Origin: Nitrospira sp. CG24C
GTDB lineage: Bacteria; Nitrospirota; Nitrospiria; Nitrospirales; Nitrospiraceae
Length of the DNA stretch: 64,000 nt
NCBI GenBank assembly: GCA_002869885.2
Contig: NEWR02000009.1
Location: 473,707-537,706, forward strand
Direction of reading: 5' to 3'
Each line of letters starts with the position of its first letter. Position 1 is the first letter of the stretch. The position numbers and the translations under genes are program-made. Positions 43,181 through 53,570 of this stretch are shown here, in pieces. The notes under the pieces were generated by a model. It was not told the DNA's origin and searched no databases. It worked only from the letters and a program-made list of their open reading frames with translations.

Positions 43181-44173
43181 TTACCAGCGAACCAGCCCGG
43201 TCGCCCACGTCACGCCACCGCCAAAACTTCCCAATAGGACGATATCGTGGGGCAGAATCCTTCCCGAACGGACTGCGTGGTCGAGCGCGATCGGCAATGA
43301 CGCCGACGATGTATTCCCGTAACGTCCGATCACGGAACAGACCCGTTCCTGCGAGACCCCAAGCCGCTTCGTGAGCTGATCGAGAATTCTTCCGTTGGCC
43401 TGGTGTAAGACGAACTGCGCGATATCCTGAACATCGACGCCAAACTCTTTCACGATCTCGCGGATAGCCTGGTCAAGTCGCTTCACCGCCAAACGAAAGA
43501 GCGGCGCCCCTTGCATCCGCAACGTATGGCTCTTCTGCTCGACCGTCTCCTGCGTCGTCGGCCGGCGCGATCCGCCTGCGGGAATCGTAATCAAGCCATG
43601 CTGAGCGCCATCCGAACGGAGACGGAGGCCCAAAATTCCCCGGCTCAGCTGGTCTGCATCCGGTTCGCCCCGCAACAGAGCCGCACCGGCCCCATCGCCA
43701 AATAAGAGAGCCGTATCGCCATCGGCGGAATCGATGGAGCGCGACTTCACTTCTGCCGCCACCACCAAACAGGTCTTCACCTGCCCGCTCCGAATCATGG
43801 CATCGGCCATCGAAAGTCCGTAGAGAAAGCCCGAACAGGAAGCCGCCACGTCAAATGCCGGTATTGCGGAGCAGCCAAGCATCCGCTGAACGTGGCAGGC
43901 GGTGGAAGGGAAGACCGTATCGGGAGAGGTGGTCGAAAGCACAATTGCGCCCAACTCAGAAACCGGGAATCCAGCAGCCTCAAGCGCCTGCCTGGCCGCT
44001 TCCGCCGCAAGATCAGAAGACGCTTGGGACTGAGCGGCCCTTCGTCGCTCCTGAATACCTGTCAAACGAGAGATAACCTCCGGATCGAGGTCCAGCGAAG
44101 CCCCCACCTCGCGATTCGAGATCACTCGTTCAGGGAGGTACGAACCAGTTCCGATAATTCTTGTTCGTATCAT
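43181..44173 (-). CDS. fabH: 3-oxoacyl-ACP synthase III (FabH)
   Basis: A 330-residue ketosynthase starting fatty-acid synthesis from acyl-CoA and malonyl-ACP. The catalytic triad is visible: Cys in DVAASCSGFLYGL, His in FVLHQANGRI and Asn in GRYGNTSSAS. Its length and the N-terminal RIIGTGSYLPERVISN are standard. It stands alone, divergent from bamD, with no other fab genes in the window, so an additional starter-unit role is possible. Confidence 0.92.
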   Translation of the reverse strand: MIRTRIIGTGSYLPERVISNREVGASLDLDPEVISRLTGIQERRRAAQSQASSDLAAEAARQALEAAGFPVSELGAIVLSTTSPDTVFPSTACHVQRMLGCSAIPAFDVAASCSGFLYGLSMADAMIRSGQVKTCLVVAAEVKSRSIDSADGDTALLFGDGAGAALLRGEPDADQLSRGILGLRLRSDGAQHGLITIPAGGSRRPTTQETVEQKSHTLRMQGAPLFRLAVKRLDQAIREIVKEFGVDVQDIAQFVLHQANGRILDQLTKRLGVSQERVCSVIGRYGNTSSASLPIALDHAVRSGRILPHDIVLLGSFGGGVTWATGLVRW

Positions 44174-44300
44174 AGGTCAGACTACTCTATGGTTCGCTAC
44201 AAAATCGGTGGGATTATAGGTCTCGGCGCTAGAGGGGGTCAACTTGATGGCGTCGAAACCTTGCATTCAGCCGGGGCTCCTGCTACATTTTCAAGCAGTT

Positions 44301-45236
44301 ATGGTACGAGCCTCTTCCATTTTGACTTCTGCGCCACGACTTACAGCGGCTATTGGCTTCTGTGTCGCGATGCTCTGCGTCATCACCGCCTGTTCCAGCA
44401 CACCCAAGACTCAGGATACCGCAAAGAAAGCCCTCAGCGGCACCGACGAGCAGATTTTCTTAGGCGATACGGTCAAAAAGAACTACGACCCCAACGTCAT
44501 CATGAAGCGAGGAGAGGCGTTCTTTGAGAAAGAGGAATATGCGGAAGCCATCGTCGAGTTCAACCATTTCCTCGATCTCCATCGCACTCACATCCTAGCC
44601 TCCTATGCGGTGTTCCGAGTCGGCGAAAGCCAGATGAAACTGACCAAGGGGATTCAGCGTGATCCAGGCCCGGTCCAGAAAGCCCTCGAAGCCTTCGAAC
44701 GGGTACGGAAAGATTTTCCAGGAAGCCGGTATGACGGCCCGGCGCTCCAAAAGATCCAAGAATGCCATGACCTCCTGGCGCAGACCCATCTCTTCGTCGG
44801 CCAGTTCTATTATCGGCGAGGCTCATATCTGGCCGCCGCTCATCGCTTCGAACAGATCATGAAACTGTACCCCGACAAGTCGGTCGCACCCGACGCCCTG
44901 TACTTCTTGGCACTCAGCTACCACGACTTGGGCGCGGACGATTGGGCCAGCGAAAAGCTGACGCTGCTGGCGGAAAAATACCCGAACAGTACGAGTTCCA
45001 GCGACGGAAACAGTCTGCTCGCAAAAATTGGAGGGGGGAAATCTGAGACGCTGTTGGCCAAAAAGGCCGAACCTACGCCCCCTTCTACTCAGCCGGCTGC
45101 ACCCCCATCGGAAAATCAACCGAGTCTTGCCGCTGGGCTCATCCCCTCCGGCTCCATTGGATCATCATTCCGCCTCCCTTCCGCCATGTCATTGCGCCAG
45201 CCTTTTGTCAGCTGCCGTCTTGGCGCCTGGTGTTGA
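44301..45236 (+). CDS. bamD: outer-membrane assembly lipoprotein BamD
   Basis: A 311-residue lipoprotein (lipobox VITAC) with tetratricopeptide-type helices: MKRGEAFFEKEEYAEAIVEF, then AFERVRKDFPGSRY, then YYRRGSYLAAAHRFEQIMKLYP. In the Bam complex it helps fold outer-membrane barrels. The C-terminal 80 residues are Pro/Ser-rich. I placed the start at 44301 because it gives a 30-residue lipoprotein signal. An ATG at 44247 has a better ribosome site (GAGGGGG) but makes a 48-residue signal. A weak promoter, TTGCAT-17-TACATT, ends at 44289 and would fit the downstream start only if the leader is very short. Confidence 0.85.
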   Translation: MVRASSILTSAPRLTAAIGFCVAMLCVITACSSTPKTQDTAKKALSGTDEQIFLGDTVKKNYDPNVIMKRGEAFFEKEEYAEAIVEFNHFLDLHRTHILASYAVFRVGESQMKLTKGIQRDPGPVQKALEAFERVRKDFPGSRYDGPALQKIQECHDLLAQTHLFVGQFYYRRGSYLAAAHRFEQIMKLYPDKSVAPDALYFLALSYHDLGADDWASEKLTLLAEKYPNSTSSSDGNSLLAKIGGGKSETLLAKKAEPTPPSTQPAAPPSENQPSLAAGLIPSGSIGSSFRLPSAMSLRQPFVSCRLGAWC

Positions 45237-45244
45237 TCTAGCCG

Positions 45245-45371
45245 GCAGGGTGCTCAAAAATCCCGCCAGCTTCGTTCTCAGCTTATCGAAATCCTCAACG
45301 TACCCCAGAGGGTACGCCTCCAGTTTCGACTCGCCTGCGGCCTTGCTGGACGGCCTTTTTGAGCATCCTGC
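45245..45371. repeat. 127-bp TIR element after bamD
   Basis: The ends 45245-45260 and 45356-45371 are inverted repeats (15 of 16). A central hairpin CGTACCC-CAGA-GGGTACG lies at 45299-45316. It lies between the convergent bamD and reductase genes. Its inner layout resembles the elements at 22172 and 54604. Confidence 0.85.
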
Positions 45372-45399
45372 GAGATCTAGTGCCTGAGAGTTATCCGAC

Positions 45400-46608
45400 T
45401 CAACGGAAAGACATGGCTTCGAGGAGCAGTTCCTTAGCGGAGGCTTTGGCCATACCCTTTGCACGGACATAAAACGTTTGGTAGGTCTCACGCCCGATGA
45501 GCACGTCGTAGTAGAGCTTGACGATATTTTGATAGCGGGACAGAAGGCGGTGGCAGAGGCGCGGATACGAATAGACGATGCTGGCCATGCGGGCCGCGAC
45601 CCGAAATTCCTCGTAGATCTCCCGCCGGACAGCCCCTTCGTAATCGGCCAACGACCGTCGCCGGTCATGAGCCTGGCTCAGAATCGATTCCGCAGCCAAC
45701 TGTCCGGACCTCACCGCGTAATAAATGCCTTCCCCGAAGAGGGGATCGATCAGGTGCGCGGCGTCTCCCACCAACAAGGCTTGGCCACTCACCAATCCAA
45801 CTGACTCCCGATCGCCCTTGGCCAAGCTATCCTCACTGAAGACCGGAAGTGGATGGCCGACCGGCTGTGGCACCTTCCAGGGAGCCAACCCTTTTTCATC
45901 CCGCACGAATTGATCGAAAATCCTCTTCGGGCTCGCGAGACCTCCGCGCAGATCTCCCACGCCGACCGAGAGCCGTTCCTGCTTCGGAAAAATCCAGGCA
46001 TAGCCGGCAGGCGTCGCGCCGATATCGATGAGCGCACGGCCGGCGCCTGGATAATGGGGTACAGCCCCGATTGGGATTTCGCTCTCCAGGGTTGCCATCC
46101 GACGGCTCCGGCGTCCCGGGAACAACTGCTGCGCGACTAAGCTGTTCGCCCCATCCGCTCCAATCAGAACCTTGGCAAAATACCGGCCCCGATCCGTCGT
46201 CACTTCAATGCCGTCGGGGAGCTGCCGACAGGACGTCACCGACTCGCTTTCGTGCACCTCGCTACCCACGCGCCTCGCCTTCTCCAGCAGGAAATGGTCG
46301 AACCGGTCGCGCATGACCATGTAGGCAATTGGACTGGAGGAGTCGAGACAGAAGGGATCTGTGCCTCGATAGGAAAACTGTATCCCGTAAACCGTATGCT
46401 CGACGACCGACTTGTAATCCTCTTCCAAAATGTGGTCGATGCGGGCAGACAACCCGCCACCGCAGACTTTGTATCGTGGATGTGTGGCCTTGTCGAGCCC
46501 AAGCACAGACAGGCCGGCTTTGCTCAACTGATAGGCAGCGGTGGCGCCGGCCGGCCCCATGCCGACCACAAGCGTGTCGTATACTTTCACGTCTGGAAGT
46601 GTGAGCAT
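45400..46608 (-). CDS. geranylgeranyl reductase-family flavoprotein
   Basis: A 402-residue FAD enzyme. The Rossmann motif is TLVVGMGPAGATAAYQL, with the FAD-contact YKVCGGGLS and the late motif ALLVGDAAHLIDPLFGEGI. The family (ChlP/BchP/digeranylgeranyl-glycerophospholipid reductase type) saturates isoprenoid double bonds. In an organism without chlorophyll a quinone or polyprenyl side chain is the likely substrate, which is inference. The start is ATG at 46608. Neighbours on the same strand are ccdA and a TlpA-like gene upstream, with a repeat between. Confidence 0.82.
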   Translation of the reverse strand: MLTLPDVKVYDTLVVGMGPAGATAAYQLSKAGLSVLGLDKATHPRYKVCGGGLSARIDHILEEDYKSVVEHTVYGIQFSYRGTDPFCLDSSSPIAYMVMRDRFDHFLLEKARRVGSEVHESESVTSCRQLPDGIEVTTDRGRYFAKVLIGADGANSLVAQQLFPGRRSRRMATLESEIPIGAVPHYPGAGRALIDIGATPAGYAWIFPKQERLSVGVGDLRGGLASPKRIFDQFVRDEKGLAPWKVPQPVGHPLPVFSEDSLAKGDRESVGLVSGQALLVGDAAHLIDPLFGEGIYYAVRSGQLAAESILSQAHDRRRSLADYEGAVRREIYEEFRVAARMASIVYSYPRLCHRLLSRYQNIVKLYYDVLIGRETYQTFYVRAKGMAKASAKELLLEAMSFR

Positions 46609-46624
46609 GGCGCCGACTTCGCTT

Positions 46625-46722
46625 GTGAGTTCTGAGTGCTGAGTTCTGAGTTGTAAGTTAGATCACAGAGGTGGAACGAAACTCTTCTAACTCAGAACTC
46701 AAAACTAAGAACTCAGAACTTG
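46625..46722. repeat. GAACTCA-word inverted-arm element (class B, copy 2)
   Basis: A left arm of GAGTTCTGAGTGCTGAGTTC words and a right arm of AACTCAGAACTCAAAACT words are separated by about 35 bases. It fills the gap between ccdA and the reductase gene. Confidence 0.82.
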
Positions 46723-46738
46723 AGCCGTACTGCCCAGT

Positions 46739-47569
46739 TCACTGCCCCAGATACCAGCCGATTCCATACCGTTCCAGAAACCCGGTAATCATCGTGAGGC
46801 TGTTGGCGTAAATCATGACGCCCACGATGATGAGCATCACTCCGCTCACCGTGGAGACACCCCATAAATACACACGCGCCTGCTTAAAATAGGCGAGGAA
46901 CCGATCGACTCCCAAAGCCGTGAGAAACAACGGCAGCCCCAAGCCCAACGAATAGCTCGTCAGCAACAATACCCCGTTCATCATCGACTCGGTCGTGCTG
47001 GCGTACAATAAGATGGTCCCGAGCACCGGCCCGACGCACGGTGTCCACCCGGCGGCAAACGCGATGCCGATCAAGAACGATCCTACATACCCGACCGGTC
47101 GGTTTCTAAATTGGAATCGATGCTCCATTTTCAGAAAACTGATATTCAGGACGCCCAATAGATAGAGACCGAAGATGACGATCACGATCCCGCCGATCTG
47201 TCGAATAATATCTTGATAGGTAATGAACACCTGCCCGATAAGACTGGCCGATGCGCCAAACGAGATAAATACTGTTGAAAAGCCGCCGATAAACAACAGA
47301 GCGTTGAGGATAATGGTTTTCTTGAACTTCGACCGCACCGTCGAGTCGGTGAGCTGCTCAATGGACAACCCGGTGATGTACGAAACGTAGGAGGGGACCA
47401 GCGGAAGCACGCAGGGCGAAACGAACGACAGCAAGCCGGCCGAAAAGGCCGCCACGAGCGAGATATTCGTAATCGATTGCGACAATGTCGGACAGGCTCC
47501 TAGGGCCAAGCCCTGTTTGTCTGGTTTGTTTTGTTTATCTGGTTGATTTGGTACATCGGACTCCTTCAT
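46739..47569 (-). CDS. ccdA: CcdA-type thiol-disulfide transporter for cytochrome c maturation
   Basis: A membrane protein with six helices of the CcdA/DsbD-core type, which carries reducing power across the membrane to keep apocytochrome haem sites reduced. The redox Cys are in SFVSPCVLPLVPSY and AAGWTPCVGPVLG. The displayed start at 47569 makes the first 19 residues (VPNQPDKQNKPDKQ) from a 9-bp-period repeat, unlike any CcdA. A TTG at about 47488 with TAGGAG upstream is a plausible alternative that starts just before the first helix. It is paired with the TlpA-like gene and serves the many cytochromes c here. Confidence 0.87.
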   Translation of the reverse strand: MKESDVPNQPDKQNKPDKQGLALGACPTLSQSITNISLVAAFSAGLLSFVSPCVLPLVPSYVSYITGLSIEQLTDSTVRSKFKKTIILNALLFIGGFSTVFISFGASASLIGQVFITYQDIIRQIGGIVIVIFGLYLLGVLNISFLKMEHRFQFRNRPVGYVGSFLIGIAFAAGWTPCVGPVLGTILLYASTTESMMNGVLLLTSYSLGLGLPLFLTALGVDRFLAYFKQARVYLWGVSTVSGVMLIIVGVMIYANSLTMITGFLERYGIGWYLGQ

Positions 47570-47609
47570 TCAACCAAACAAACGAGACAAACGAAACAAA
47601 CCAAATAAC
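47513..47609. repeat. 9-bp-period inverted-arm element (class A, copy 8)
   Basis: The left arm TTTGTCTGGTTTGTTTTG and right arm AACCAAACAAACGAGAC words lie between tlpA-like and ccdA. The element overlaps the longest ccdA frame. Confidence 0.87.
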
Positions 47610-47616
47610 GGTCTTG

Positions 47617-48159
47617 TTACGGTTTCATCAACATGTACACAAGCTGTTGCGCTTCGGGCGCTCCCCAGTCACGCGCGCCGAAGATTTGGTGGCGGACAAT
47701 CCCCTGCCGATCGACCATGAAGGTCATCGGAAGACTCCGGGCACCATAGGTCAATCCCACGCGATAGTCCGGATCGTGGAGAATGGGGAACGTCAAGCGA
47801 TTCTCTTTCTGGAAAGGTCTCGTGATCGACACCCCTTCCGCGTCGGTAGACACGGCGAGAATTTCAAAGTCCTTCCGTGGAAACATGCGGTAGAGCTCCT
47901 CCATCGCCGGCATCTCCACCCGGCAGGGGCCACACCAGGTAGCCCAAAAATTCAGGAGGACCACTTTGCCGCGCAGGTCCGAAAGCGCGACAAGCCTGCC
48001 TTCCAAATCCCGGAGCTGAAAGTTCGGCGCCGGCTCACCCAGCTTGACGGTATTGCGATCAGCGATTGGCAGAATATCCGCCACCGCTGCCGCGCCACTC
48101 AAACCTGTAACCGCGGCCATCAGACAAAGAACTGTTCCAGCAATCGCGAACCTCAGCAT
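47617..48159 (-). CDS. TlpA/ResA-like thioredoxin
   Basis: A 180-residue exported thioredoxin-fold protein. A signal peptide ends near residue 25. The active site is NFWATWCGPCRVEMP, preceded by the AhpC/TlpA segment GEPAPNFQLRDLEGR, and the cis-Pro lies in SLPMTFMVD. ResA-type proteins reduce the haem-binding Cys of apocytochrome c using electrons from CcdA, and ccdA is the next gene. That pairing makes the cytochrome-maturation role likely. Confidence 0.9.
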   Translation of the reverse strand: MLRFAIAGTVLCLMAAVTGLSGAAAVADILPIADRNTVKLGEPAPNFQLRDLEGRLVALSDLRGKVVLLNFWATWCGPCRVEMPAMEELYRMFPRKDFEILAVSTDAEGVSITRPFQKENRLTFPILHDPDYRVGLTYGARSLPMTFMVDRQGIVRHQIFGARDWGAPEAQQLVYMLMKP

Positions 48160-48373
48160 CTGTTATTCACTCCGCGCGCCGAAACGCCAGTAGCTATCCA
48201 AGGCACAATTGGCCCATACCGACCCGATGAATGATACTGAAGGCCAGTAAGGGAAACCCGACCATGATCGTAACGCGTCAACCGAGGCGAGACCAGCAGA
48301 ATCTCATCATCTTACAAGTGCTGGAAAATGGGAGTCAAGCCAGCCGGGCGAGAGGCCGGACGGGCAGTCACCA

Positions 48374-48435
48374 AAATGCTCAATGTGTAATGTTGAATGT
48401 TCAATTGAACGTCAAGCATTGCGTATTGAACATTC
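48374..48435. repeat. AATGTTGAATGTTC inverted-word element (class F)
   Basis: AATGTTGAATGTTCAATTG faces GTATTGAACATTC words. The core TTCAATTGAA is a perfect palindrome. It lies just upstream of the metK promoter. Confidence 0.65.
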
Positions 48436-48449
48436 CTGGAAATGTGCGC

Positions 48450-48478
48450 TAGACAAAGAGCGGGTACTATACTAATAT
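48450..48478 (+). promoter_or_regulatory. promoter of metK
   Basis: TAGACA (48450-48455), 17 bases, TAATAT (48473-48478), giving a leader of about 40 bases. I saw no SAM riboswitch in that leader. Confidence 0.5.
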
Positions 48479-48525
48479 CGCGCGGCAATTCGTTAGGTTA
48501 CCGCCAACCGAACATTGAGGAACCT

Positions 48526-49674
48526 ATGAGACACAACTACCTGTTTACATCAGAGTCAGTGACAGAAGGACATCCGGACAAGATCGCCGACCAGATCTCC
48601 GACGGAATCCTCGACGCGATCATCGCCAAAGACAAGTATGCCCGGGTGGCCTGCGAGACGATTCTGACCACCGGAATTGCCTTCGTAGCCGGAGAAATCT
48701 CCACCAAGGCCTACGTCGAGATTCCGGATATCATCCGCGAGGTCATCAAGGATGTCGGCTACTGCGATGCCGCCTGGGGATTCGACTACCACACCTGTTC
48801 CGTCCTCACCGCCATTCATCAGCAATCCGGCGATATTTCCATGGGCGTGGATTCCGGCGGCGCCGGCGACCAGGGACTGATGTTCGGCTACGCCACCAAC
48901 GAAACGACCGAACTCATGCCGATGCCGATTGTCCTCGCCCATCGCCTCACCAAGCGGTTGGCTGAAGTCAGGAAAAAGAATATCCTCCCATGGGTCCGTC
49001 CCGATGGAAAATCCCAAGTGACTGTGGAGTACCGGAACGGAAAACCGGTGCGGATCGACACCATCGTCGTCTCAACGCAGCACAGCCCCGACGTAACGAA
49101 CAAACAGATCGAGCGCGACATCATGGAGAAAGTCATCAGGCCCATGATGCCGAAAGGGCTCTACGACCCAACGAGCGTGAAACACCACATCAATCCCACC
49201 GGCCGCTTCGTAGTCGGCGGTCCGATGGGCGACACAGGACTGACAGGCCGCAAGATCATCGTCGACACCTATGGCGGCCACGGCAGCCATGGCGGCGGCG
49301 CCTTCTCCGGCAAGGATCCGACGAAGGTGGACCGCTCGGCCTCCTATATGGCCCGCTACATCGCAAAGAATATCGTCGCTGCCGGGTTGGCCCAGAAATG
49401 CGAATTGCAGCTCGCCTATGCGATCGGGGTGGCAGATCCCGTCTCGGTGCTGGTCGACACGAAGGGCACGGAAAAAGTGGCGGTTGAGAGTCTGGATAAG
49501 CTCGTGCGCAAACATTTCCCCCTGACCCCGCGCGGCATCATCGACCACCTCAAGCTCCGCCGGCCGATCTTCAGAAAGACCGCATCCTATGGACACTTCG
49601 GCCGCAATGAGCCTGAGTTCACCTGGGAAAAGACCGACAAGGCCAAAATCTTGCGCAAAGACGCAGGGCTGTAA
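48526..49674 (+). CDS. metK: S-adenosylmethionine synthetase
   Basis: A 382-residue enzyme making SAM from methionine and ATP. It carries [18 protein letters not shown] at the N-terminus and the glycine-rich [20 protein letters not shown], which binds the phosphates. I chose the ATG at 48526 because it gives the standard start; an in-frame upstream ATG at 48442 falls on the promoter. It is followed by a terminator and then ahcY, so the pair forms an activated-methyl-cycle locus. SAM feeds the two radical SAM enzymes in the window. Confidence 0.96.
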   Translation: MRHNYLFTSESVTEGHPDKIADQISDGILDAIIAKDKYARVACETILTTGIAFVAGEISTKAYVEIPDIIREVIKDVGYCDAAWGFDYHTCSVLTAIHQQSGDISMGVDSGGAGDQGLMFGYATNETTELMPMPIVLAHRLTKRLAEVRKKNILPWVRPDGKSQVTVEYRNGKPVRIDTIVVSTQHSPDVTNKQIERDIMEKVIRPMMPKGLYDPTSVKHHINPTGRFVVGGPMGDTGLTGRKIIVDTYGGHGSHGGGAFSGKDPTKVDRSASYMARYIAKNIVAAGLAQKCELQLAYAIGVADPVSVLVDTKGTEKVAVESLDKLVRKHFPLTPRGIIDHLKLRRPIFRKTASYGHFGRNEPEFTWEKTDKAKILRKDAGL

Positions 49675-51045
<1,371 letters not shown>

Positions 51046-51055
51046 GCAGGTCGTG

Positions 51056-51237
51056 TACGGTCCCTCGCTTCGGCGCCTTCGAGACACCCCTTCCACGGCG
51101 CTCTGAAGCGGAAGCCTTCTGGAATTCCTTCAGCGGCGGTCGCTTCGGCGACCGCAGTCCTTCAGTCAGTTCCAGCTTTCCTTCTTCAGACGCCGGGCGG
51201 GGCCCCGTCTCTCTCGGCGAAGTCGCTTGGGACCGTA
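51056..51237. repeat. 182-bp TIR element after ahcY
   Basis: The ends TACGGTCCC (51056-51064) and GGGACCGTA (51229-51237) are perfect inverted repeats with weaker pairing inside. A central hairpin with an 8-bp stem and TTCG loop lies at 51136-51155. Its length equals that of the element at 54604-54785. Confidence 0.7.
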
Positions 51238-51293
51238 ACCCAATCTGCCATGGAATAAAAGAATCGCCACTCCGCTTGGGTTGGGAAAGAAGG

Positions 51294-51333
51294 AAACACG
51301 AAGGCCACCGCTTAAAATGTGGCCTTCGTGTTT
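51294..51333. terminator. bidirectional terminator-like hairpin
   Basis: A perfect 15-bp inverted repeat (51294-51308 with 51319-51333) and 10-base loop lies between the convergent ahcY and the 122-residue gene. T/A runs on both sides are short. Confidence 0.7.
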
Positions 51334-51395
51334 GACACCTTTACCCAGCCAGCTCTATGTTACTCGCAATCTTGCCCCGCGAGCGACCTTGCCTG

Positions 51396-51764
51396 TTATC
51401 TGTCGATCAGGGTGTATTGAACGCCCCCGAAAAAGTTGAGAACTCCCACATCGCGTAGCTGGTAACCAGCAGACATCACCGACGCAACTGCTTGAGCACA
51501 TTCACCGCCGACCTGAACTGTTGGCCCTCCACCACTACGACTGACGCCTTGGACAGTCACGTTGTAAGGAGGTGAGCCGATCGGCGTACCCGTGCCCACC
51601 GCCTGACAGATAATGATCACGACTTCTGCCTTCCCTCTGCGGGAAGCGTCTTCGGAATCTTGTCCTTGTGCAGCATGCACGTCATAGTTCAAGGGGATTG
51701 CTGCCCACGTCAACAGTCCTATGAGCAGAGAAGGGGCTAACACCCTCCAGGATGTGCTCTTCAT
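51396..51764 (-). CDS. small secreted protein of unknown function
   Basis: A 122-residue protein with a signal peptide (MKSTSWRVLAPSLLIGLL, cleavage near VHAA), so it is exported. The mature part has two Cys (in IIICQAVGTG and GGECAQAV) likely to form a disulfide and a Gly-rich middle (SRSGGGPTVQVGG). GGAGGCAAAC before the ATG is a good ribosome site. The repeated small-residue pattern resembles no family that I can name. It is at the edge of the repeat-rich accessory stretch. Confidence 0.6.
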   Translation of the reverse strand: MKSTSWRVLAPSLLIGLLTWAAIPLNYDVHAAQGQDSEDASRRGKAEVVIIICQAVGTGTPIGSPPYNVTVQGVSRSGGGPTVQVGGECAQAVASVMSAGYQLRDVGVLNFFGGVQYTLIDR

Positions 51765-51956
51765 TTGTTTGCCTCCAATAGTGTGGGATCGGTTGAGCCA
51801 CCATCGCGCAATGCATCAACTGACTCTGGCATTTCGTCGGGTAGGCTGGAATGAATGTGAGAACTTAGCAATAGAGAGTTACTTGCTCGTTTGCATTTTG
51901 TTAAGAAATTATAACGTTCTGCATTTTGAGCTGGAGTGGAGCGGAAAAACTCGGAC

Positions 51957-52187
51957 ATTCTGAGTTTCCTAATGTCATGGTGGTGGAGGTAGGCAGGAGC
52001 GGAGGTCACCGGAGGCGCGGGGACCCACCGTGGCTTGGCCAGGAAGGAAGACGGAAACTGACCGAGTCTGCGAGGGAGTTTCCGAATGCGTTCCGCCTGG
52101 CCGAGCCCGTGAGGGTCGCGCCGGGAGGTGCCGGAGCACTTGCCAGGCCCCACCACCTCGGCATTTCACTGCCTCGTCACTCAGAAT
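51957..52187. repeat. 231-bp imperfect inverted-repeat element
   Basis: The ends ATTCTGAGT (51957-51965) and ACTCAGAAT (52179-52187) are perfect inverted repeats. Nested pairs follow inward: GTGGTGG with CCACCAC, GGCCAGG with CCTGGCC and GGAAACT with AGTTTCC. The left arm holds GGCAGGAGCGGAGGTCACC (51992-52010), found again at 53571-53589. Between 51765 and 52230 I see no gene. Confidence 0.65.
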
Positions 52188-52230
52188 ACTCAAATTGGTT
52201 ATTCGTTACGAAGAGGCCGGACGATTCCGC

Positions 52231-52485
52231 CTACCGATAGATGTCTTTGCGCGGTTCGATGGAGAGCACTTCCAACCAATTAGAACCGACGCGGCGGTAG
52301 AGAATGCGATAGGGCCAGACCCGGTAGGACCAGACCTTATCCTTTTGAAAGTGGCCTTTCAGCGGTTTGCCATCGAGGGGGTGCTCGGCGAGGTGACGGA
52401 GGGCTTCTTTGACTCGTTCTCGTGTGGGGTCGTCACAATCCTTGAGGTCTTTGAGGGCTTGCGGGGTAAGACGGACTCGCCTCAC
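52231..52485 (-). CDS. RelE/ParE-family toxin
   Basis: An 84-residue basic protein of the RelE/ParE superfamily. The family pattern is visible: LTPQALKDLKDCDDPTRERV at the N-terminus, HPLDGKPLKGHFQKDKVWSYRVWPYRILYRR in the centre (split by family gaps) and the C-terminal IEPRKDIYR. RelE-like members cleave mRNA in the ribosome. The start overlaps the antitoxin stop as ATGA (52482-52485), the typical coupled order of antitoxin then toxin. Confidence 0.88.
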   Translation of the reverse strand: MRRVRLTPQALKDLKDCDDPTRERVKEALRHLAEHPLDGKPLKGHFQKDKVWSYRVWPYRILYRRVGSNWLEVLSIEPRKDIYR

Positions 52486-52748
52486 TGCTCCTCACCGAAT
52501 GCGGCCTTGAAGGAGTGGAATTTCCCGGCTTTGGCTTCTTTCAGTCCCTGATTGAGAGACCTGACCGCCTTCGGGTTCGACAACAGCTCCAATGTCTCCA
52601 CCCAACTTTCGAATTCAGCGACTCCCATCACCACCGCCTCAGGCCGTCCATTCTTCGTCACGACGACCCGTTCCGAGAGCCGCCCCGCTCGATCGACGAT
52701 ATCGGAGAATTGGTTTCGCGCTTCTTTCAGCGAAAGTGTCTTGGTCAT
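52482..52748 (-). CDS. Phd/YefM-family antitoxin
   Basis: An 88-residue protein. The N-terminal half has the Phd/YefM DNA-binding fold (SLKEARNQFSDIVDRAG and VVTKNGRPEAVVMG), and the C-terminal half (about 50-88) is the flexible toxin-wrapping tail. AAGGAGAG precedes the ATG. An imperfect palindrome TGTTCAGAGTGTACA lies about 15 bases upstream and could be the autoregulatory operator. Confidence 0.88.
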   Translation of the reverse strand: MTKTLSLKEARNQFSDIVDRAGRLSERVVVTKNGRPEAVVMGVAEFESWVETLELLSNPKAVRSLNQGLKEAKAGKFHSFKAAFGEEQ

Positions 52749-52762
52749 GGCGCTCTCCTTGT

Positions 52763-53194
52763 ATGTTCAGAGTGTACAGAATTGTGTCCCCTTCGGCAAG
52801 CCATGCGTGAGAAGAGCAGGGTATCAAGCCTTTCCTCGTTTCTCAGGTTTCTTTCTCTAGCCTTATCCCATCTGTCTCGTCGATCCCTGCCGGGACGGCG
52901 GGCAAATTTGTCTTAGCACTGAATCGTTTTCGTTCCACATGAACCACGTTCCATCGTCCTATAGGGGCTTGTGCGGGGGTGCAACCCTAGGAAATACCTC
53001 AGACTGCGACAGAAAGCATGCGCATGTCAGGTGGGGCACATGGCTTGCGTGACATTCGTTTGATTAGGATTATTCATGACTGCTCTCGCGAAATCGCTTC
53101 GAAGCCAGGCGAGAGGGAAACATTGATCAAGATAGGATACCGCGTTAGACAGCCGTTTCCGTTTACCTAAATCCGAGCGAAATGAGGAGGGGGC
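52763..53194. other. gene-free stretch between antitoxin and PilZ gene
   Basis: After the antitoxin leader I see no supported gene, RNA or clear inverted repeat in these 430 bases. The PilZ ribosome site (GAGGAGGGGG) is at its end. Confidence 0.5.
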
Positions 53195-53530
53195 ATGGCA
53201 TCCACAATAATGGAGCTCCGCAAGCACCAACGTTACCCTGTCCGTTTCAAAAGTATCTTCTCGATTGACGGTATGCATATCGAGGACGGTGTCGTCACTG
53301 ACCTATCCCTCGAAGGCTGTCGGTTGACAAGCGCCATTCATATTCCTCCCAATACCCCTATAGAAATTCACATTCGGCCCGATCAACATGCCCCCGTGTA
53401 TGTCTCCGGCGCAGTGGTCTGCTGGGAAAAGGATTCCGTTTTCGGTCTCGCGTTCAAAGCGTTGCCGGAACTCGAATCGGCAACGCTGACTCGCCTGCTG
53501 TGGTTGTTGCCCTCGTGGACGGAGGAATAG
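53195..53530 (+). CDS. PilZ-domain cyclic-di-GMP receptor
   Basis: A 111-residue single-domain protein. It has the RxxxR motif (RKHQRYPVRF) and DxSxxG (DLSLEGC) that bind cyclic-di-GMP, so it is a likely receptor acting on another protein. It is a typical stand-alone PilZ size. It is well separated from the degenerate GGDEF regulator at 1068-1970. No motility or polysaccharide target lies next to it. Confidence 0.88.
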   Translation: MASTIMELRKHQRYPVRFKSIFSIDGMHIEDGVVTDLSLEGCRLTSAIHIPPNTPIEIHIRPDQHAPVYVSGAVVCWEKDSVFGLAFKALPELESATLTRLLWLLPSWTEE

Positions 53531-53570
53531 GGGCATGCTGAATTTTCTGATTCGTCAGCCAGTATGGGCC

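Noticed and set aside
48430-48525. SAM or SAH riboswitch before metK and ahcY
   Set aside because: The metK leader is only about 40 bases and no pseudoknot or kink-turn pattern was seen; the ahcY leader is a word repeat.
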